In this document: positions 45,511 through 58,329 of the stretch, piece by piece
Position numbering within the stretch: position 1 is the first letter of the stretch
How the letters are laid out: every line of letters starts with the position of its first letter
Assembly: GCA_029339505.1 (NCBI GenBank)
Contig: JAQISU010000167.1
Location: 1,502,501-1,566,500 of the forward strand
DNA: 64,000 nucleotides
Source of the DNA: Unio delphinus
Lineage: Eukaryota; Mollusca; Bivalvia; Unionida; Unionidae
Direction: 5' to 3'
Notes under the pieces: generated by a model
Databases searched by the model: none
The model's input: only the letters and a program-made list of their open reading frames with translations
Told to the model about the DNA's origin: nothing
Translations under genes and position numbers: made by a program

Positions 45511-45649
45511 TGAGCTATTTCATCTTGTTTATGTCATGTTGTTTATATTTAATGACGTAAGCAATGTTGAATTCAGTTTGAAAAACAGTCTGATGAAGCA
45601 ATAAAGCGAAACTGGTCACACATTATACATGTTGGTGTTGCTTATTTTA
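45511..45649 (+). repeat. Penelope-like pseudo-LTR with hammerhead-like core
   Basis: Contains CTGATGA (45590-45596), AGCAATAAAGC, GAAAC (45608-45612) and GGTC (45614-45617). It directly precedes the Penelope-like ORF. Together with the inverted copy at 44857-44996 it forms a stem with a loop of about 514 bases. Confidence 0.65.
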
Positions 45650-45683
45650 TTTTATAATTTATCAAGAAAATCTGGACAACACC

Positions 45684-47700
45684 ATGGCATTAATATATGA
45701 TCCACGTATTAGCAATAGAACAGCATATTTAAAAGCAACAATGGAAAGATTAGCAGAGAAACAGATGAAAAATGGACTACAAGCACGCTTTCTTGAAAAT
45801 TGTCTGGAAGACAATCTTGTGCCGAGGGGGATTACGTTTAAAACTAAAAATTCACATTGGGAATGATACAGCATCCAAGAAGTTTCAAGAATCTATTGAC
45901 TCCCTATTGAAAAAAGTATCGTTGGAAATATGTGGTAGTCTAAAAGAAGAACATCAAAGGAGAGTGATCAAGAAAGGCAAAGAACTAAAAGAAAATAGAG
46001 ATGAACTAAAATCTTTGATAAAAGGCAATACAGTAAAACCTGTTATGAGAGACCGCCCCTTCTGCCAACCAAAATCGGTCTCTCATAAGAGGTGTGTGAA
46101 AATTGACTGGTTTTCAGGGTCAGTAGTTAGCATTATTGAAAAATAAATAATACTCATACTGTACATATATCATATCCCTTATTCATAAATCTTTTTAAAT
46201 ATTGCATGCATTCATCTCAAAATATCTTTATATATAATAAAGAATAGACATGTACCAAACAACCAGAATAAAATGTATATTTCAACCTCACATTAATATA
46301 TACAAAAAATGAACTGTTAGATTTGATGTATATATCTTATTCTGTACACTTATTCACATGTTTTTTTTTTAAGAAATCCATTATATATGTACTTCTTTGT
46401 TGACAAGTTTTACTCAGCTGTTTGGTCTGAACATGTATCTTCATTTCTGAGCAAAGAAGCAAAATTTTGTCTTTGATTACATTTTTAACTTGCGTTTTAC
46501 CGACGCTAAAGCTGACTGCTATTTTGCGATGCGGTCTCCCCTTTTTCATTTCTTTCAATGACATTAATCCTTTCTTCCAGTGTTAAAATTTTTCTTTTTT
46601 TTAAGCGGAGGTTCTGCTATTGTTATTAGTGTTGATGTAATAAAGACTATCGGTTTTGATCAGGTTTTGGGGAAATGTGGATTAAATATATATTATGTAC
46701 CAATGAATGAAACCAAAAGACTTAAACAATACATTTATTCTGAGATGAAGTTTAAATCAACAGCGTTATAGCTTGATAAACAAAGGTTGCAACCATCTGC
46801 ACCCAGGTAAACAGATAATGGCTTGGTGAAACACTAACAAAAGAAATAAAAAAAATAATTTTAAAAAAATCCGGAAATGATTCTCACTTATTAGTAGTAA
46901 AGACAATGAGCTCATGCACCCTCCAGGCATTATGGATTAACTGGAAAGACAAACGATGTACTCAAACCTACACTGAAGCCCTTTCAAACGATTTCTCACT
47001 GGGACATAAGGAATACCGGCGTTTTGTGAGTTTTCATAAAGATGAAGAAAAAACACAAACCTCTAAATTGACTGTGTATAATATCCATCATTACTCCCTT
47101 TGATGTTACTCTTACTGGCAATTCACATGACTTTGGCACTACAATGGCGGTTAGTGACACCTTACACTGGAGTTGTAAATTTCACAGAACTGGTAGCAAT
47201 ACAAATTCTTTTTAAATAAAAATTAGAGCAATCTCTTTGTTACAGAGGATTAAATGATGGTTAGAGGTGTTTATCTCGATATATGGTTGTTCAACTATGG
47301 TGTTATTTAATGTGCACTTTGTTTGCTTACTACATTTATCCTGAGCTCAAGTGTTTACAAAGGATTAAGTTACGGTCAGTGGTATCAATCTTTTATTTTT
47401 TTTTTTTTTTTTTTTTGTCGATGCGGTCATTTATAGCAGTGTCAAAATGCATATTTTGCCACGAAATCGTGGTCATTGATTGCATTCAGCAGGTGGTCTT
47501 TCATAACAGAGCGTTTATATAGTAAAAGCAATCCGTGCATTACGATTGTGGTTGGAAATGACAGGTGGTCGCTCATAGCAGAGTTTGCTCAAGACAGGTT
47601 TTACTGTACTGGCATTTTTGATGAAGAACTTTTTAAGAAAACAGAATCTAAGAAAGACAAACTACTGGCAGGTCAACTTAAAGAGTTCCAAATTTACAGA
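45684..47700 (+). pseudogene. Penelope-like element ORF, 5' part, split by transposon
   Basis: From an ATG at 45684 the frame reads MALIYDPRISNRTAYLKATM and later LEKQ-like and RFLENCLEDNLVPRG. After a frameshift near 45830-45850 it continues as GNDTASKKFQESIDSLLKKV and a charged helix to 46030. It resumes after the inserted pogo-like element as GIFDEELFKKTESKKDKLL from about 47609. The pattern (FLENCL...VP-G, then long charged helix) is that of the region before the reverse transcriptase of Penelope-like retroelements. The catalytic RT/GIY-YIG parts are absent, so this is a truncated, dead copy. Confidence 0.55.
46031..47606 (-). mobile_element. Pogo-like transposon inserted in the Penelope-like ORF
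   Basis: Begins CAGTAAAACCTGTTATGAGA and ends with the inverse, CAAGACAGGTTTTACTG, flanked by TA (46029-46030 and 47607-47608). Terminal GAGAGACC / GGTGGTCGCTC blocks extend the inverted repeat. Inside, the minus strand carries a piece of the pogo-type DNA-binding helix-turn-helix, KIAVSFSVGKTQVKNVIKDK (about 46460-46520), preceded in another frame by EERINVIERNEKG. No DDE catalytic region is readable. Confidence 0.8.
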
Positions 47701-48289
47701 GAGAGAGAGAAACAACTAATTTATGTACATTATGTTTTTCCCATTTGGCCGCATAATGCAGGTCAGCAAAATAATGTTAGAATTTTTATTCTGTACATTT
47801 AAATGACTACATGCCAATTTATTGGAATGTTTTGTGTCATACATTTTGTGGTTTTGTTCATATCTTTTTCTGACAGATGTTTTTAAGAATCTTGAAAGAG
47901 AAATATATTTAGATTTAGAAAATAAATGTTTTAAAATCCAAAATGTTCTTTAATTCCATTCCATAAAGGTCATATGGAAAACCTCGGAAAAATTAATCTC
48001 ATCTTAGAAAAAACCCTGCAAATGACCTGGAAATTTATCTTAAGAAAAGCATGGAAACCATGTGCACGAGTTTCATGTCTAATGTAGAAACATACATATT
48101 ACAGATTAGACTCTACATACATATAAAAAATGTGTAGTTTTGTTAAGAGAAATGAAAATACTTGTTTTAAAAACTGAAAGTTTACAAAAAAAAAGTTATA
48201 CTTCATTTCAAGAAAAGGGCTAATTTCTGAATTTTATAGGGATTTAGCAGCTATGGCTTGAAAATATGTGATATTTTCATGTATTTTGT

Positions 48290-48725
48290 TGATTTTTCTG
48301 TGCAGTGTTATAAAGTTTCTATTCATATTCATTTTTGTATTCCTATTAATTAGTGTATTCATATTCAAATTAGTCTGTGTATTCATATTCATGTTTGTAT
48401 TCCCATTTAGTGTATTCATATTAGTCTGTATTCATATTCATGTTAAGCTATATATTATTAGTCTGCATTTGTATTCATATTAGTCTATCTTCATAATCAT
48501 ATTAGTCTATCTTCATAATCATATTAGTCTATGTATTCATCTTAGTCTTTGCAATCATATTCACAATAGTCTGTATTGGTATTCATATTAGTCTGTATTC
48601 ATGTTTGTCTGTGAATTCCTACTAGTCTTTGCAATCATATTCACATTAGTCTGTATTGGTATTCATATTAGTCTGTTTATTCATTCATCTATGTATTCAT
48701 GTTAGTCTTTGTATTCATATTCATA
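48290..48725. repeat. Irregular tandem repeat TTCATATTAGTCTGTA
   Basis: Repeats of TATTCATATTAGTCTGT with variable spacing just upstream of exon 5. The hydrophobic and Asn/Met-rich frames across it are artefacts. Confidence 0.8.
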
Positions 48726-48861
48726 TGCAATACAACAGTCAGCAGATAATTTTTTTTGAAAATTGTATAATGTTTGGGCCCCATATTATGACATATTACA
48801 TTTATAAAATGAATTCTTCCAGAAAGAAAATGTAACTCGTAATTTTTAATGTTTCTTTCAG

Positions 48862-48927
48862 ACCAGCACATATGGGTTGTCTTTTATAAAGTTCATGTCA
48901 CCATCAGACCCAAAGGAAAAAGGAGAG
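48862..48927 (+). CDS. XRCC1: XRCC1 exon 5 (residues 137-158)
   Basis: TTTCAG precedes and GT follows. The 22 codons read TSTYGLSFIKFMSPSDPKEK plus GE, matching the end of the XRCC1 N-terminal domain (D-PFGLSFVRFHSP). It completes the beta-sandwich domain. Phase 0 on both sides. Confidence 0.93.
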
Positions 48928-50689
48928 GTAAAACTAGGAAAGAAAATTCTCATTCCGCTTTGTTAAATTAATGTTGTAGAAAATACTTTTACATCAGAGA
49001 GTGTGTTGACAATAAATGTTGTAAGAGGAAGGTATAATAGCCTGACTTCAGTATTGGGTTTTGTAATTATGTTTCTTATTAAGTAAATGAAAGTAACAGA
49101 ATTTAGAATTTAAAACAAAGAGCAACTTAGATTTGATTGGGACTAGATAAATGGTAAATGTTGCTGTTGATTTCTTGTAATAAATTCCTATATAACGTAG
49201 AGTAAGGATTTGTAAATTAAGTCACTTTCATAGAATTATGGCAGATTTTAATGTTTGCAGTGAGGGCATCTTCATTTTGTCCTGTCTGTTTCTCTGTCAG
49301 GCCTGCCGTTTCAATAATAAAACTTGAATTTCTAAAACTAATTATTTTTTATAATAAAACTTTTTTATATATACAGTGAACCCCTCAAGACCGAAACCAC
49401 AATAGATCAAAATACTCTTGAAACTGAAACATTTCTTGCTCCCAAATTTGTAAACAAATGTCCATTAAACGAAAGCTGCTGTACAGTGGCAACTTTCATA
49501 CTTGATTGTTTGTAATATAATATAGTGCCACATGTGCCCACACTCATAAACACAACCATACAGATGTTAAATAAAATAAAAATAGAAAATTAGACTCAAA
49601 TTTATGTCTGTTCATACTTTTGCTTATTAGAGACCATAATTCACTGTTGTTCAGATGTACTTGAAGAACTTGTTGAATGTTTCTCAGTATAGAAAAGGAT
49701 CTGGATGTATTGCTGTTAGGGATTGTAAAACATGCTGGTTGGTGATGTCATATATTATGGAATGATATTTCTGTGATTGCATTCTGTGAAAATGTAAAAT
49801 GCTTGCACTTTTTGTCTGAGTTTCCATTGTAAGAAGAAACTTGGACTAAACCTTCCCTGGTTATGGCTGCATTTTAAAAATTCAGATATATAATATAACT
49901 GACACTTGTGCACTGTTCCAGCTAATGAAAGAAATCATGTTTTGTGTTTTAAATGTGGAACAAAATCTGACTTCAAAGAAACATTGGGTCATATGCATTT
50001 TACAAAGACAAATCTAATTGCAAAAATAGTCGTATATTAAGTTTTATATTCATTTTCTTGTTTTACCTGTTCCTGTGATAAGTAATTTTCAGCAGGTAAT
50101 CAGCCCAGTTTTAATTTAACTCTACACAGTATGCTTATCCACTGCATTACTTGTGCTCTTTCTTACCTGGTGCAAGCTTGATGGATACTGTACAGCTTTA
50201 TTGTCATACATGCTAACCATTATGCTTTTGGTGTAATCATTATGCCTTTTTTCAGCAAATTGTGATTTAGGTTCCTAGAAAGTTGATTTTGTAATTTTTA
50301 TTATCATCTATTTAAATTGGAAACTATTCTTATAAAGATGATTGCTGCGTAAGAATAGTGCCAGGATACTTTCCTTATACCTATTTATAGCAACTGTATA
50401 TGACCCATTTTTTAAAAAAAACAGATGGGTTTCTTCATATTTGAACTTTGCCTAGCAGATTCGTTATATTGATAGCCATAGTTAGTTAGCAGACCAGTCT
50501 ATACTTTTAAAAAATATGATGCCTCGTGTTAATAGAAACACTTTTTGGTATTAGTTTTGGATTTTAATAGGACAGAAAATGTTAAAGCAGATGGATTTCT
50601 TCAAACTTCAAAACCATGTCCGATCAGAAAAGGACAAATCAGCAATTTAGAAGAATATGTGAGCAGTAATATAATACAGCATGTTCAGC

Positions 50690-52200
50690 ACATGATCATG
50701 CTCATTGTAATATTCCAGATCATGCTCATTGTAATATTCCAGATCATGCTCATTGTAATATTCCAGATCATGCTCATTGTAATATTCCAGATCCTGCTCA
50801 TTGTAATATTCCAGATCCTGCTCATTGTAATATTCCAGATCCTGCTCATTGTAATATTCCAGATCATGCTCATTGTAATAGTCTAGATCATGTTCCTTGT
50901 AATAGTCTAGATCATGTTCCTTGTAATATTCCAGTTCATTCTCATTGTAATATTTCAGATCATGCTCATTGTAATATTCTAGATAATGTTCCTTGTAATA
51001 TTCCAGATCATGCTCATTGTAATATTCCAGATCATGCTCATTGTAATATTCCAGATCATGCTTATTGTAATATTCCATATCATGCTCATTGTAATATTCC
51101 AGATCATGCTCATTGTAATATTCCAGTTCATTCTCATTGTAATATTTCAGATCATGCTCATTGTAATATTCCAGATCATGCTCATTGTGATATTTCAGAT
51201 CATGCTCATTGTAATATTCTAGATAATGTTCCTTGTAATATTCCAGATCATGCTCATTGTAATATTCCAAATCATGCTCATTGTAATATTCTAGATCATG
51301 TTCCTTGTAATATTCCAGATCATGCTCATTGTAATATTCCAGATCATGATCATTGTAATATTTCAGATCATGCTCATTGTACTATTCCAAATCATGCTCA
51401 TTGTAATATTCTAGATCATGTTCCTTGTAATATTCCAAATCATGCTCATTGTAATATTCCAAATCCTGCTCATTGTAATATTCTAGATAATGTTCCTTGT
51501 AATATTCCAGATCATGCTCATTGTAATATTCCAGATCATGCTCATTGTAATATTCCATATCATGTTCATTGTAATATTCCAGATCATGCTCATTGTAATA
51601 TTCCAGTTCATTCTCATTGTAATATTTCAGATTATGCTCATTGTAATATTCCAGATCATGTTCATTGTAATATTCCAGATCATGCTCATTGTAATATTCC
51701 AGATCATGCTCATTGTAATATTTCAGATCATACTCATTGTAATATTTCAGATCATGCTCATTGTAGTATTCTAGTTAATGCTTATTGTAATATTACAGTT
51801 CATTCTCATTGTAATATTTCAGATCATGCTCATTGTAATATTCCAGATCATGCTCATTGTAATATTCCAGTTCATTCTCATTGTAATATTTCAGATCATG
51901 CTCATTGTAGCATTCTAGTTAATGCTTATTGTAATATTCTAGTTCATTCTCATTGTAATATTTCAGATCATGCTCATTGTAGTATTCTAGTTAATGCTTA
52001 TTGTAATATTCTAGTTCATTCTCATTGTAATATTTCAGATCATTCTCATTGTAATATTTCAGATCATGCTCATTGTAGCATTCTAGTTAATGCTTATTGT
52101 AATATTCTAGTTCATTCTCATTGTAATATTTCAGATCATGCTCATTTCAATATTCTAGATCATATCATGCTCATTGTGATATTACGGTTCATGATCATTC
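50690..52200. repeat. 24-bp minisatellite, about 1.5 kb, about 62 copies
   Basis: Units are variants of GATCATGCTCATTGTAATAT plus TCCA. Because 24 is divisible by three, frames stay open on both strands: EYYNEHDL octapeptides on the minus strand (207 codons, 50647-51270) and IMLIVIFQ on the plus strand. Higher-order blocks of several units (with GTTCCTTG, CAGTTCATTC and TTAATGCTTA variants) recur in order. Confidence 0.95.
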
Positions 52201-52289
52201 AGTGAAAGTTACACATGTAGACTAGTTTGCTGAATATATATAATTGTTGAGTATATTTTGTATTTGTATTCTAATCCATATGGATTTTG

Positions 52290-52665
52290 CCCTTTGTGAT
52301 GTTGTCTCAATATGTGCCTTATAATCAATGGTATTGATTGTGTGAAGATTTGCGATGTTGTCTCAATGTGTGCCTTATAATCAATGGTATTGATTGTGTG
52401 AAGATTTGTGATGTTGTCTCAATATGTGCCTTATAATCAATGGTATTGATTGTGTGAAGAATTGTGATGTCTCAATATGTGTCTTATAATCAATGGTATT
52501 GCTTGTGTGAAGATTTGTGATGTTGTCTCAATATGTGCCTTATAATCAATGGTATTGATTGTGTAAAGATTTGTGATGTTGTCTCAATATGTGTCTTATA
52601 ATCAATGGTATTGATTGTGTGAAGATTTGTGATGTTGTCTCATTATGTGCCTTATAATCGATGAA
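52290..52665. repeat. 56-bp minisatellite, about 6.5 copies
   Basis: Units of GATGTTGTCTCAATATGTGC plus CTTATAATCAATGGTATTG and ATTGTGTGAAGATTTGT. Confidence 0.93.
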
Positions 52666-55600
52666 AATTGTAACATCCTGAGCTTTATTTCACCATAAGA
52701 TCAGTTTTGACCAGATGTCAACATGGGATTTTAATCACAAGACAGAAAGCTATTTAAGTTTCAATAATTTAATAAACGCTAGTAATGGTAAATATTAACT
52801 GTGCAATAGGCACGAACGGATCAAGAATAAGATCGTACTGTTTCAGTCAAAACTGTGAAATAGGTCTCATAAAAATGAGTTGATTACACCTAAAATTCCT
52901 TCATCACATAAATATGTGGCTTAGTGTAAAGTTAAGAATGTACATAATCAAACAGTCACTGAAAACAGTTAATGTATTTCTCAGCGTAGAATACAACCCA
53001 AAACAAATGAGATAATAGAACACATGAAAAACAATACCACTCGAATGTGTTTCCCAGTGAATTTAGTGTTGTTATGGCCCAGAATGCACTAATACTTCGG
53101 AATTTAAATTTAGAATTGTTTTTCCTTCTTTATAGCCATGTAAATGACACGTTTATGTAAAATAGAAATAATGAATACTCCCTGTAGGAATATTACAATG
53201 AATGCTCCCTTCCATACATGTTTAGTTTTTTACCTTAACAACGGTACTGATATTTTGTATATTCAACTAATTGAATCTCCATATGCATCACTTATATAAC
53301 AGCAGAATATATTAATGTTGTATCACTAGAATCAATATAAATGTATGCCATTGGTTACACAACTCTATTGTAGTATAGCACTGTTAATTCCAAGGGGAAC
53401 ATTGGTCTTTAATACTGAATAATATATTGTAGTTTTATTTCATATCATTTGGAAGATCATATCATCTGTAATGATTTATATTGTTACAATGCGATCTCTA
53501 TAGTAAACATACATCGGTCGTATTAGCTCTTTGTTGTCTTCTTGTATACACAGTCTCTGCCGGTCAGAATGCATCTCCAAAACACTGCACACGACTTGTA
53601 TTTATACCGTTGAGACCCATTGGTCTTACGTGGAGATTGATGGGAAGGATATTGGTCGTAAGTGCGTGAGGGAAACACACGAGTGGTTCGAATGATACTT
53701 AACAACATGTTAGAAACGCTCAAAAGTATGATGGCGGGTGAATTGTGATTCACACTTATACAAGTATTTTGGTGGTGGAATTTCTCAGTATTTGGGCACC
53801 TGATGTCAAAATATTCAAATCAGAATTAAATTCTTTATCTCAGAAAATGAATATACTACGCTAAATAGTGCTAGATGATTTAAAAGGGAACAAACCACAA
53901 CGACCAAAAAGACCAATCTGGACCAACATTGACAACTGGATACAAACCCCTACGAAGAAAGTGCCAATCACAATCACCCAAATTATCAATATATTTATAC
54001 TCCAAAATATCACTGAACGTGATATTAAAACATTTATACAGTTATCTATTGTGCCTAGCATTGATGCAACCGTACAAATCCTTTATGGCTTCATGTATGT
54101 ATTAAAATAAATCTTATTTTGATATAGACAGTAATGCTGAGAAGTGTGAAAACTAAGTTTAAATTAGCGACAAATTACTTATATTTTATAACACTGTAAT
54201 TTATCACAGTATTGATTGTGTGAAGATTTGTGAGAATAGGCAAAGACACTTAAAATACTTCTTTCAATGTAAGTTATTTATTATTAAATGTAAGTTATAA
54301 TATTTTTTGTGAAGAGTAACTACTTAAAAATATTTACTTGTGTCTTTATTTTCAGTAATGAAGCTGCCCATTCTCGAAAATACCATTGACCCTGAGATGA
54401 ATCTTTTATTGTCTGACCAGATGAAACCAGTTTAACTCATAAAGATACATTATAGTTCAGTGAAAAAAGCCCCACTTTTTAAAATGACGCCTAAATTACC
54501 AAACGTTTCACTTGGAATACAAATGCCATAAAGAAAGCTGCACCATTTCCCTTGGTATATGTTTAGATGAGTCTTGTCTTAGAAGGGGTTTTAACCTTCT
54601 GCCTTCACATCAAGCATACTATTTGCATTGCATTGAAAGCATTCAACATAAACCCTGATTCTTGTGACAAACAGCAAGTGATTGAGTCACTTGGCATTCC
54701 TCTGTGCACAAAGGCTCCAAGTTGTGCAAATCTAGCAGCTGTAGAGGCAAGCCAGAAAAAGCATGTGCCATCAACACTCCTGGAGATGTTGGCTTCCATT
54801 GTAACATGTTCTGGACTGTTAATTAATTGATAATTGACAGATGCTAAATGTTAAGCATATTAAGTAGGTAGAAAATACACATAGATTTATTATCAGTATG
54901 TAAATCTGCATCTACTCTGCCCAGGAATGAATGAATAGTAAACTTTTACTCTGCCCAGTCGATTTTAACCTGGTCAAGTTGATAGGATGATGTGGTTCTC
55001 CCACAACCTACTGTTGACTGTGGAACAGGTTAATACAAATTATTTCAGATGTTGGCATGAGGTGTCGATTGTCAGATACAAATTGAGAATTCAGAAACAT
55101 TCTTACCATGAATAGGCAAATTCATTTGGATTCAGACAGTATTGTGAATGGTGCTGTTTCTTGAAATCTATAACACAATTGACTCCATTATTAGACATCA
55201 AAATTTTCTTTTACATGAGATTTAATAGTTTCACACTATTCTTGTTTTCTATTTATATGGACTGTTTATATTCAACTCAAATTCAAAGGTTCAAGGTCTC
55301 CATATTGTTAAAACTTCCATGTTATCAAATGTTTTTGCAGCTTATTTCTTGGCAGTGTCTACCTCATTAATTTTTTTTGACACTTTCTTTAGTTTTTGTA
55401 AAACATTTTGTTTCTCATGAAGGATCTTTTCCTTGTTATTTCAGAACATTTTGACTGAAGTATGGCACAGATGATAGATGTATGTGATTATTCAATAGAG
55501 GTCACCCCTGTAGGTTATATGCACTTTGCATTACCATTTTTTGGAGACAAAATTTTACATCGAGAAAGACTTAAACTTTCTGTGGGTAAATGAAATGCAT

Positions 55601-55972
55601 AGTGACCACATTAACAGGAGAATGAATAGTGTAAAAAGGATTATCTTTTTTTTTCAGGATGTTTGCAGAAATAGTTTTATGTCCGGCACCAATTTACATT
55701 TATGATCCCATTTGAAAACAGTTATGGTGTTTCCAGTATCAGTTTTAAAATTAAGGACTTGGTATCCCATTATTTGGAAAAATTGTGGCATTTCAGGAAA
55801 AATAGGGGACCCATTACACTCTTTTGGCTATAACAATTTACTGTAATTTTAACAAAATCAACCTAATTACATGTAGATACTCACTTATAAGTTATAAAGT
55901 TATAAACACAAACCTTACTGCTGCATTACTAAGCAACTTCAGGTGTGGTATTATCTTTTCTGTCTTTTATAG

Positions 55973-56102
55973 CCAGTGCAGAAGAAGCTTGGATTCTTTA
56001 TTGTGAAAGGAAATGGTGATGCTGATGACATTACTACAGGAAGTCTCTTTGCTGGCAGGGGAAAGGCAGAGATGACAGTAGCGCCTGCCAGACCTATCAC
56101 AG
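55973..56102 (+). CDS. XRCC1: XRCC1 exon 6 (residues 159-201 plus 1 base)
   Basis: TTTTATAG precedes and GT follows. It reads PVQKKLGFFIVKGNGDADDI, then TTGSLFAGRGKAEMTVAPAR. The K-LG-F-VK, acidic stretch and G-LF segments align with vertebrate residues just after the N-terminal domain. The exon leaves phase 1 and joins in frame to exon 7. Confidence 0.9.
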
Positions 56103-56425
56103 GTACATTTTATCATGTAACGTATAGTATTATACAGTTACAAAACTAATTAGTCAAAGTTGAGTTGTAATTGCTGTGAATCACTTTATGTTTATTGTGT
56201 GTCAGTTTACATGGTATTCATGAACAACTTAGGACAGAAATTTAAAGTCAAAACAAAATATAAAACAAGCTGATATTCACCCTCCTCCATTTGTTTGAGT
56301 GTTATTAAGCATGCTCATTTCTCCTTCCAATATGGTCCTGTCACAGTATGTTATTATTAGCCTACCTTGTAAATCCAGATGCAAATGGTCTTTTTCTGTC
56401 TATTTCAATAGGCATTACCTCTCAC

Positions 56426-57440
56426 TAGAGTATAGGAAAGCTCGGGGATTTGAAGTTCTTACGAGCTCAAGCTCGATAATTTTTTCGAGCTTTCAAGCTT
56501 GAGTAGTTGACTTGTTGCTTCCTTTTTCTTCAAAATCGTGAATAAGGGCCATCACAGATCTTTCAACAGCAGGTAGCTTCATTCCTCTTAATGACAGTGA
56601 TTGACGAATAAATTCTGAATGAGTGATTTTCTGAATCGAGAATCCATGCGAGTTTCGAGACTATTTCTTCCAGTGAAGTTTTTACAACAAAAATCCATTG
56701 TTCTCATTTTCTTCGGCTCTATCTCAGACTCATCATTGTTGACGTCAATATGATGAATGCTAAGCATATGTCAACACATTGTTGAAGTGTTTCCTTGTGG
56801 ACATGAAATTGTCTGCTGACATTCATTGCAAATCATTCTATTTGCGCTTGTTAAAATAAATCCAAACAGCTGATTTCTTATTTTTTGACATTGCTACTGC
56901 TTTAGAAATAAAATATAAGTACATATTAACAAACAAAGAGCAGATACAATATGAAAAATAGCTGATAACACTTTTATGTTGTTTGAACTGTTTAAAAATC
57001 AATTTAAAAGAAATCCCTCGGGCGTCAGTTGTGTGCCTACTGACCCTCTGGCACCACTCAGCGTCAGGCCAAACGCTTGAGAAGTTCACCGGTTCTCTCG
57101 CTTGCAGAAGTTGAAAACACATTCTCCCCATCAGCCGCAATCATAATAGTCGGAATTACTATCTTAGGAGCCCTCAGCGATGACCGATGCAAGGCAATGA
57201 CCGCCCACTGGTTGGCCAACACATGGGGAAGCATAGGCCGTGTGAATCTGAAAAGCTGCTCATTCCTACAGTCAAGTAATTATCACACAGGTTAATCCGG
57301 TTCAATAACATAAAAAAGTGGAAAATTTTTCTAGGTGTACAGTCGAAGCTCATTGAGCTTTGACATCGAGCTTTGAGGCCCCAAAAATGCTCCAAAATTA
57401 TCGAGTCTCGAGCTCAAGCCTAGGCTCGTCCCAAACTCTA
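56426..57440. mobile_element. hAT-superfamily transposon, 1.0 kb, with 8-bp target duplication
   Basis: Starts TAGAGTATAGGAAAGCTC, ends GAGC...CGTCCCAAACTCTA (inverted, TAGAGTTTGGGACG), and is flanked by a perfect 8-bp direct repeat CCTCTCAC at 56418-56425 and 57441-57448. TAGAG ends plus 8-bp duplication are diagnostic of hAT. Subterminal GAGCTCGA/CTCGAGC words repeat at both ends. Around 57100-57140 the minus strand reads GENVFSTSASE, similar to the hAT dimerisation motif, suggesting a scrap of transposase. Confidence 0.9.
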
Positions 57441-58329
57441 CCTCTCACCTATTAGCACTGCCAAGTGTCACTAGTTTTTAATTTCAATGCTGTACCAGAT
57501 ACAATCATCCAGATTATCCTCTGACAATCCAAATTCTTTTGACTCCTCCAATTTTCCTTTTGCAATTTTTTGTGTCATTAATCATTCTGCTGCAGTTTGC
57601 ATACATTCATTTTGCAACTTCTGCCAAATTTGAGTGATTTTATCACCTTTAGGGACTTTGTCTTTTTAAGACTATTTAATACCACACTATCATTGACCTC
57701 TGCAAGGGCATTACGAGTTAGTGTGACTTTGACTTTTTTTGCTTGCTCCATTTGTAATAGAGTTAGTTTTTGTGAGTTTTATCATGTTACATGCCTAATT
57801 TTGCTTTGTTTTTCCCTTGTTGGGCAGTTTCAGTAGAATGGTCAACTAAATACTTGAAATGCATAGATTCAAATTGTAGTTAATAATTTTTGAATGTGAT
57901 ACTGACCTTTTTTGATTCCTTGATTAGTAACAGGGAATATATTTATATTAGCGAGTTAGTAACTTCATGAATTACTAATATTTGCTTTGCTTTTTCTTTT
58001 TGTGTTATTTCAGAAGAATATCTTTTAAATGCTATTTATGTAACTTCAGAGCATGGAAGTTTACCATGGCTCTTGTTTTATTTATACTAAGTCTATACCA
58101 TACATGGTATGCAGAGTCTGTGATACATTGTCAGAAGAAGTCTGGACTATTGTATTATCTAGTTAGTCACATATTATTTGCTAACCTATGCTTTGTTCTC
58201 TTCTTTTGTCGTTTCAGGAGAAATGTTTACTAAATGCATGTATTGCAAATTGAAAGCCATAGTTCTTTTGTCATTGAAGGGAAGGAAAGATGGAATAAGT
58301 CAAGGAAGAAAATCTATGGCTCATTTTGG

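Larger units (their letters stand above)
43956..48861 (+). other. XRCC1 intron 4 (4.9 kb)
   Basis: Contains a long (TA)n (44771-44854), a Penelope-like element with inverted pseudo-LTRs (44857 to about 47700) split by a pogo-like element (46031-47606), a 26-bp duplicated unit at about 45355-45410, and an irregular TTCATATTAGTCTGT repeat (48290-48725). Confidence 0.75.
48928..55972 (+). other. XRCC1 intron 5 (7.0 kb)
   Basis: Contains the 24-bp minisatellite (50690-52200) and a 56-bp minisatellite (52290-52665) with a stray fragment at 54204-54230. Open frames at 53868-54110 and 54567-54830 have some protein-like character but no recognised family. Confidence 0.7.

Noticed and set aside
50647..51270. 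207-codon minus-strand ORF of EYYNEHDL repeats
   Set aside because: It is entirely the 24-bp minisatellite, whose period is a multiple of three. The opposite strand is equally open, and there is no start context, splice site or flanking coding sequence.
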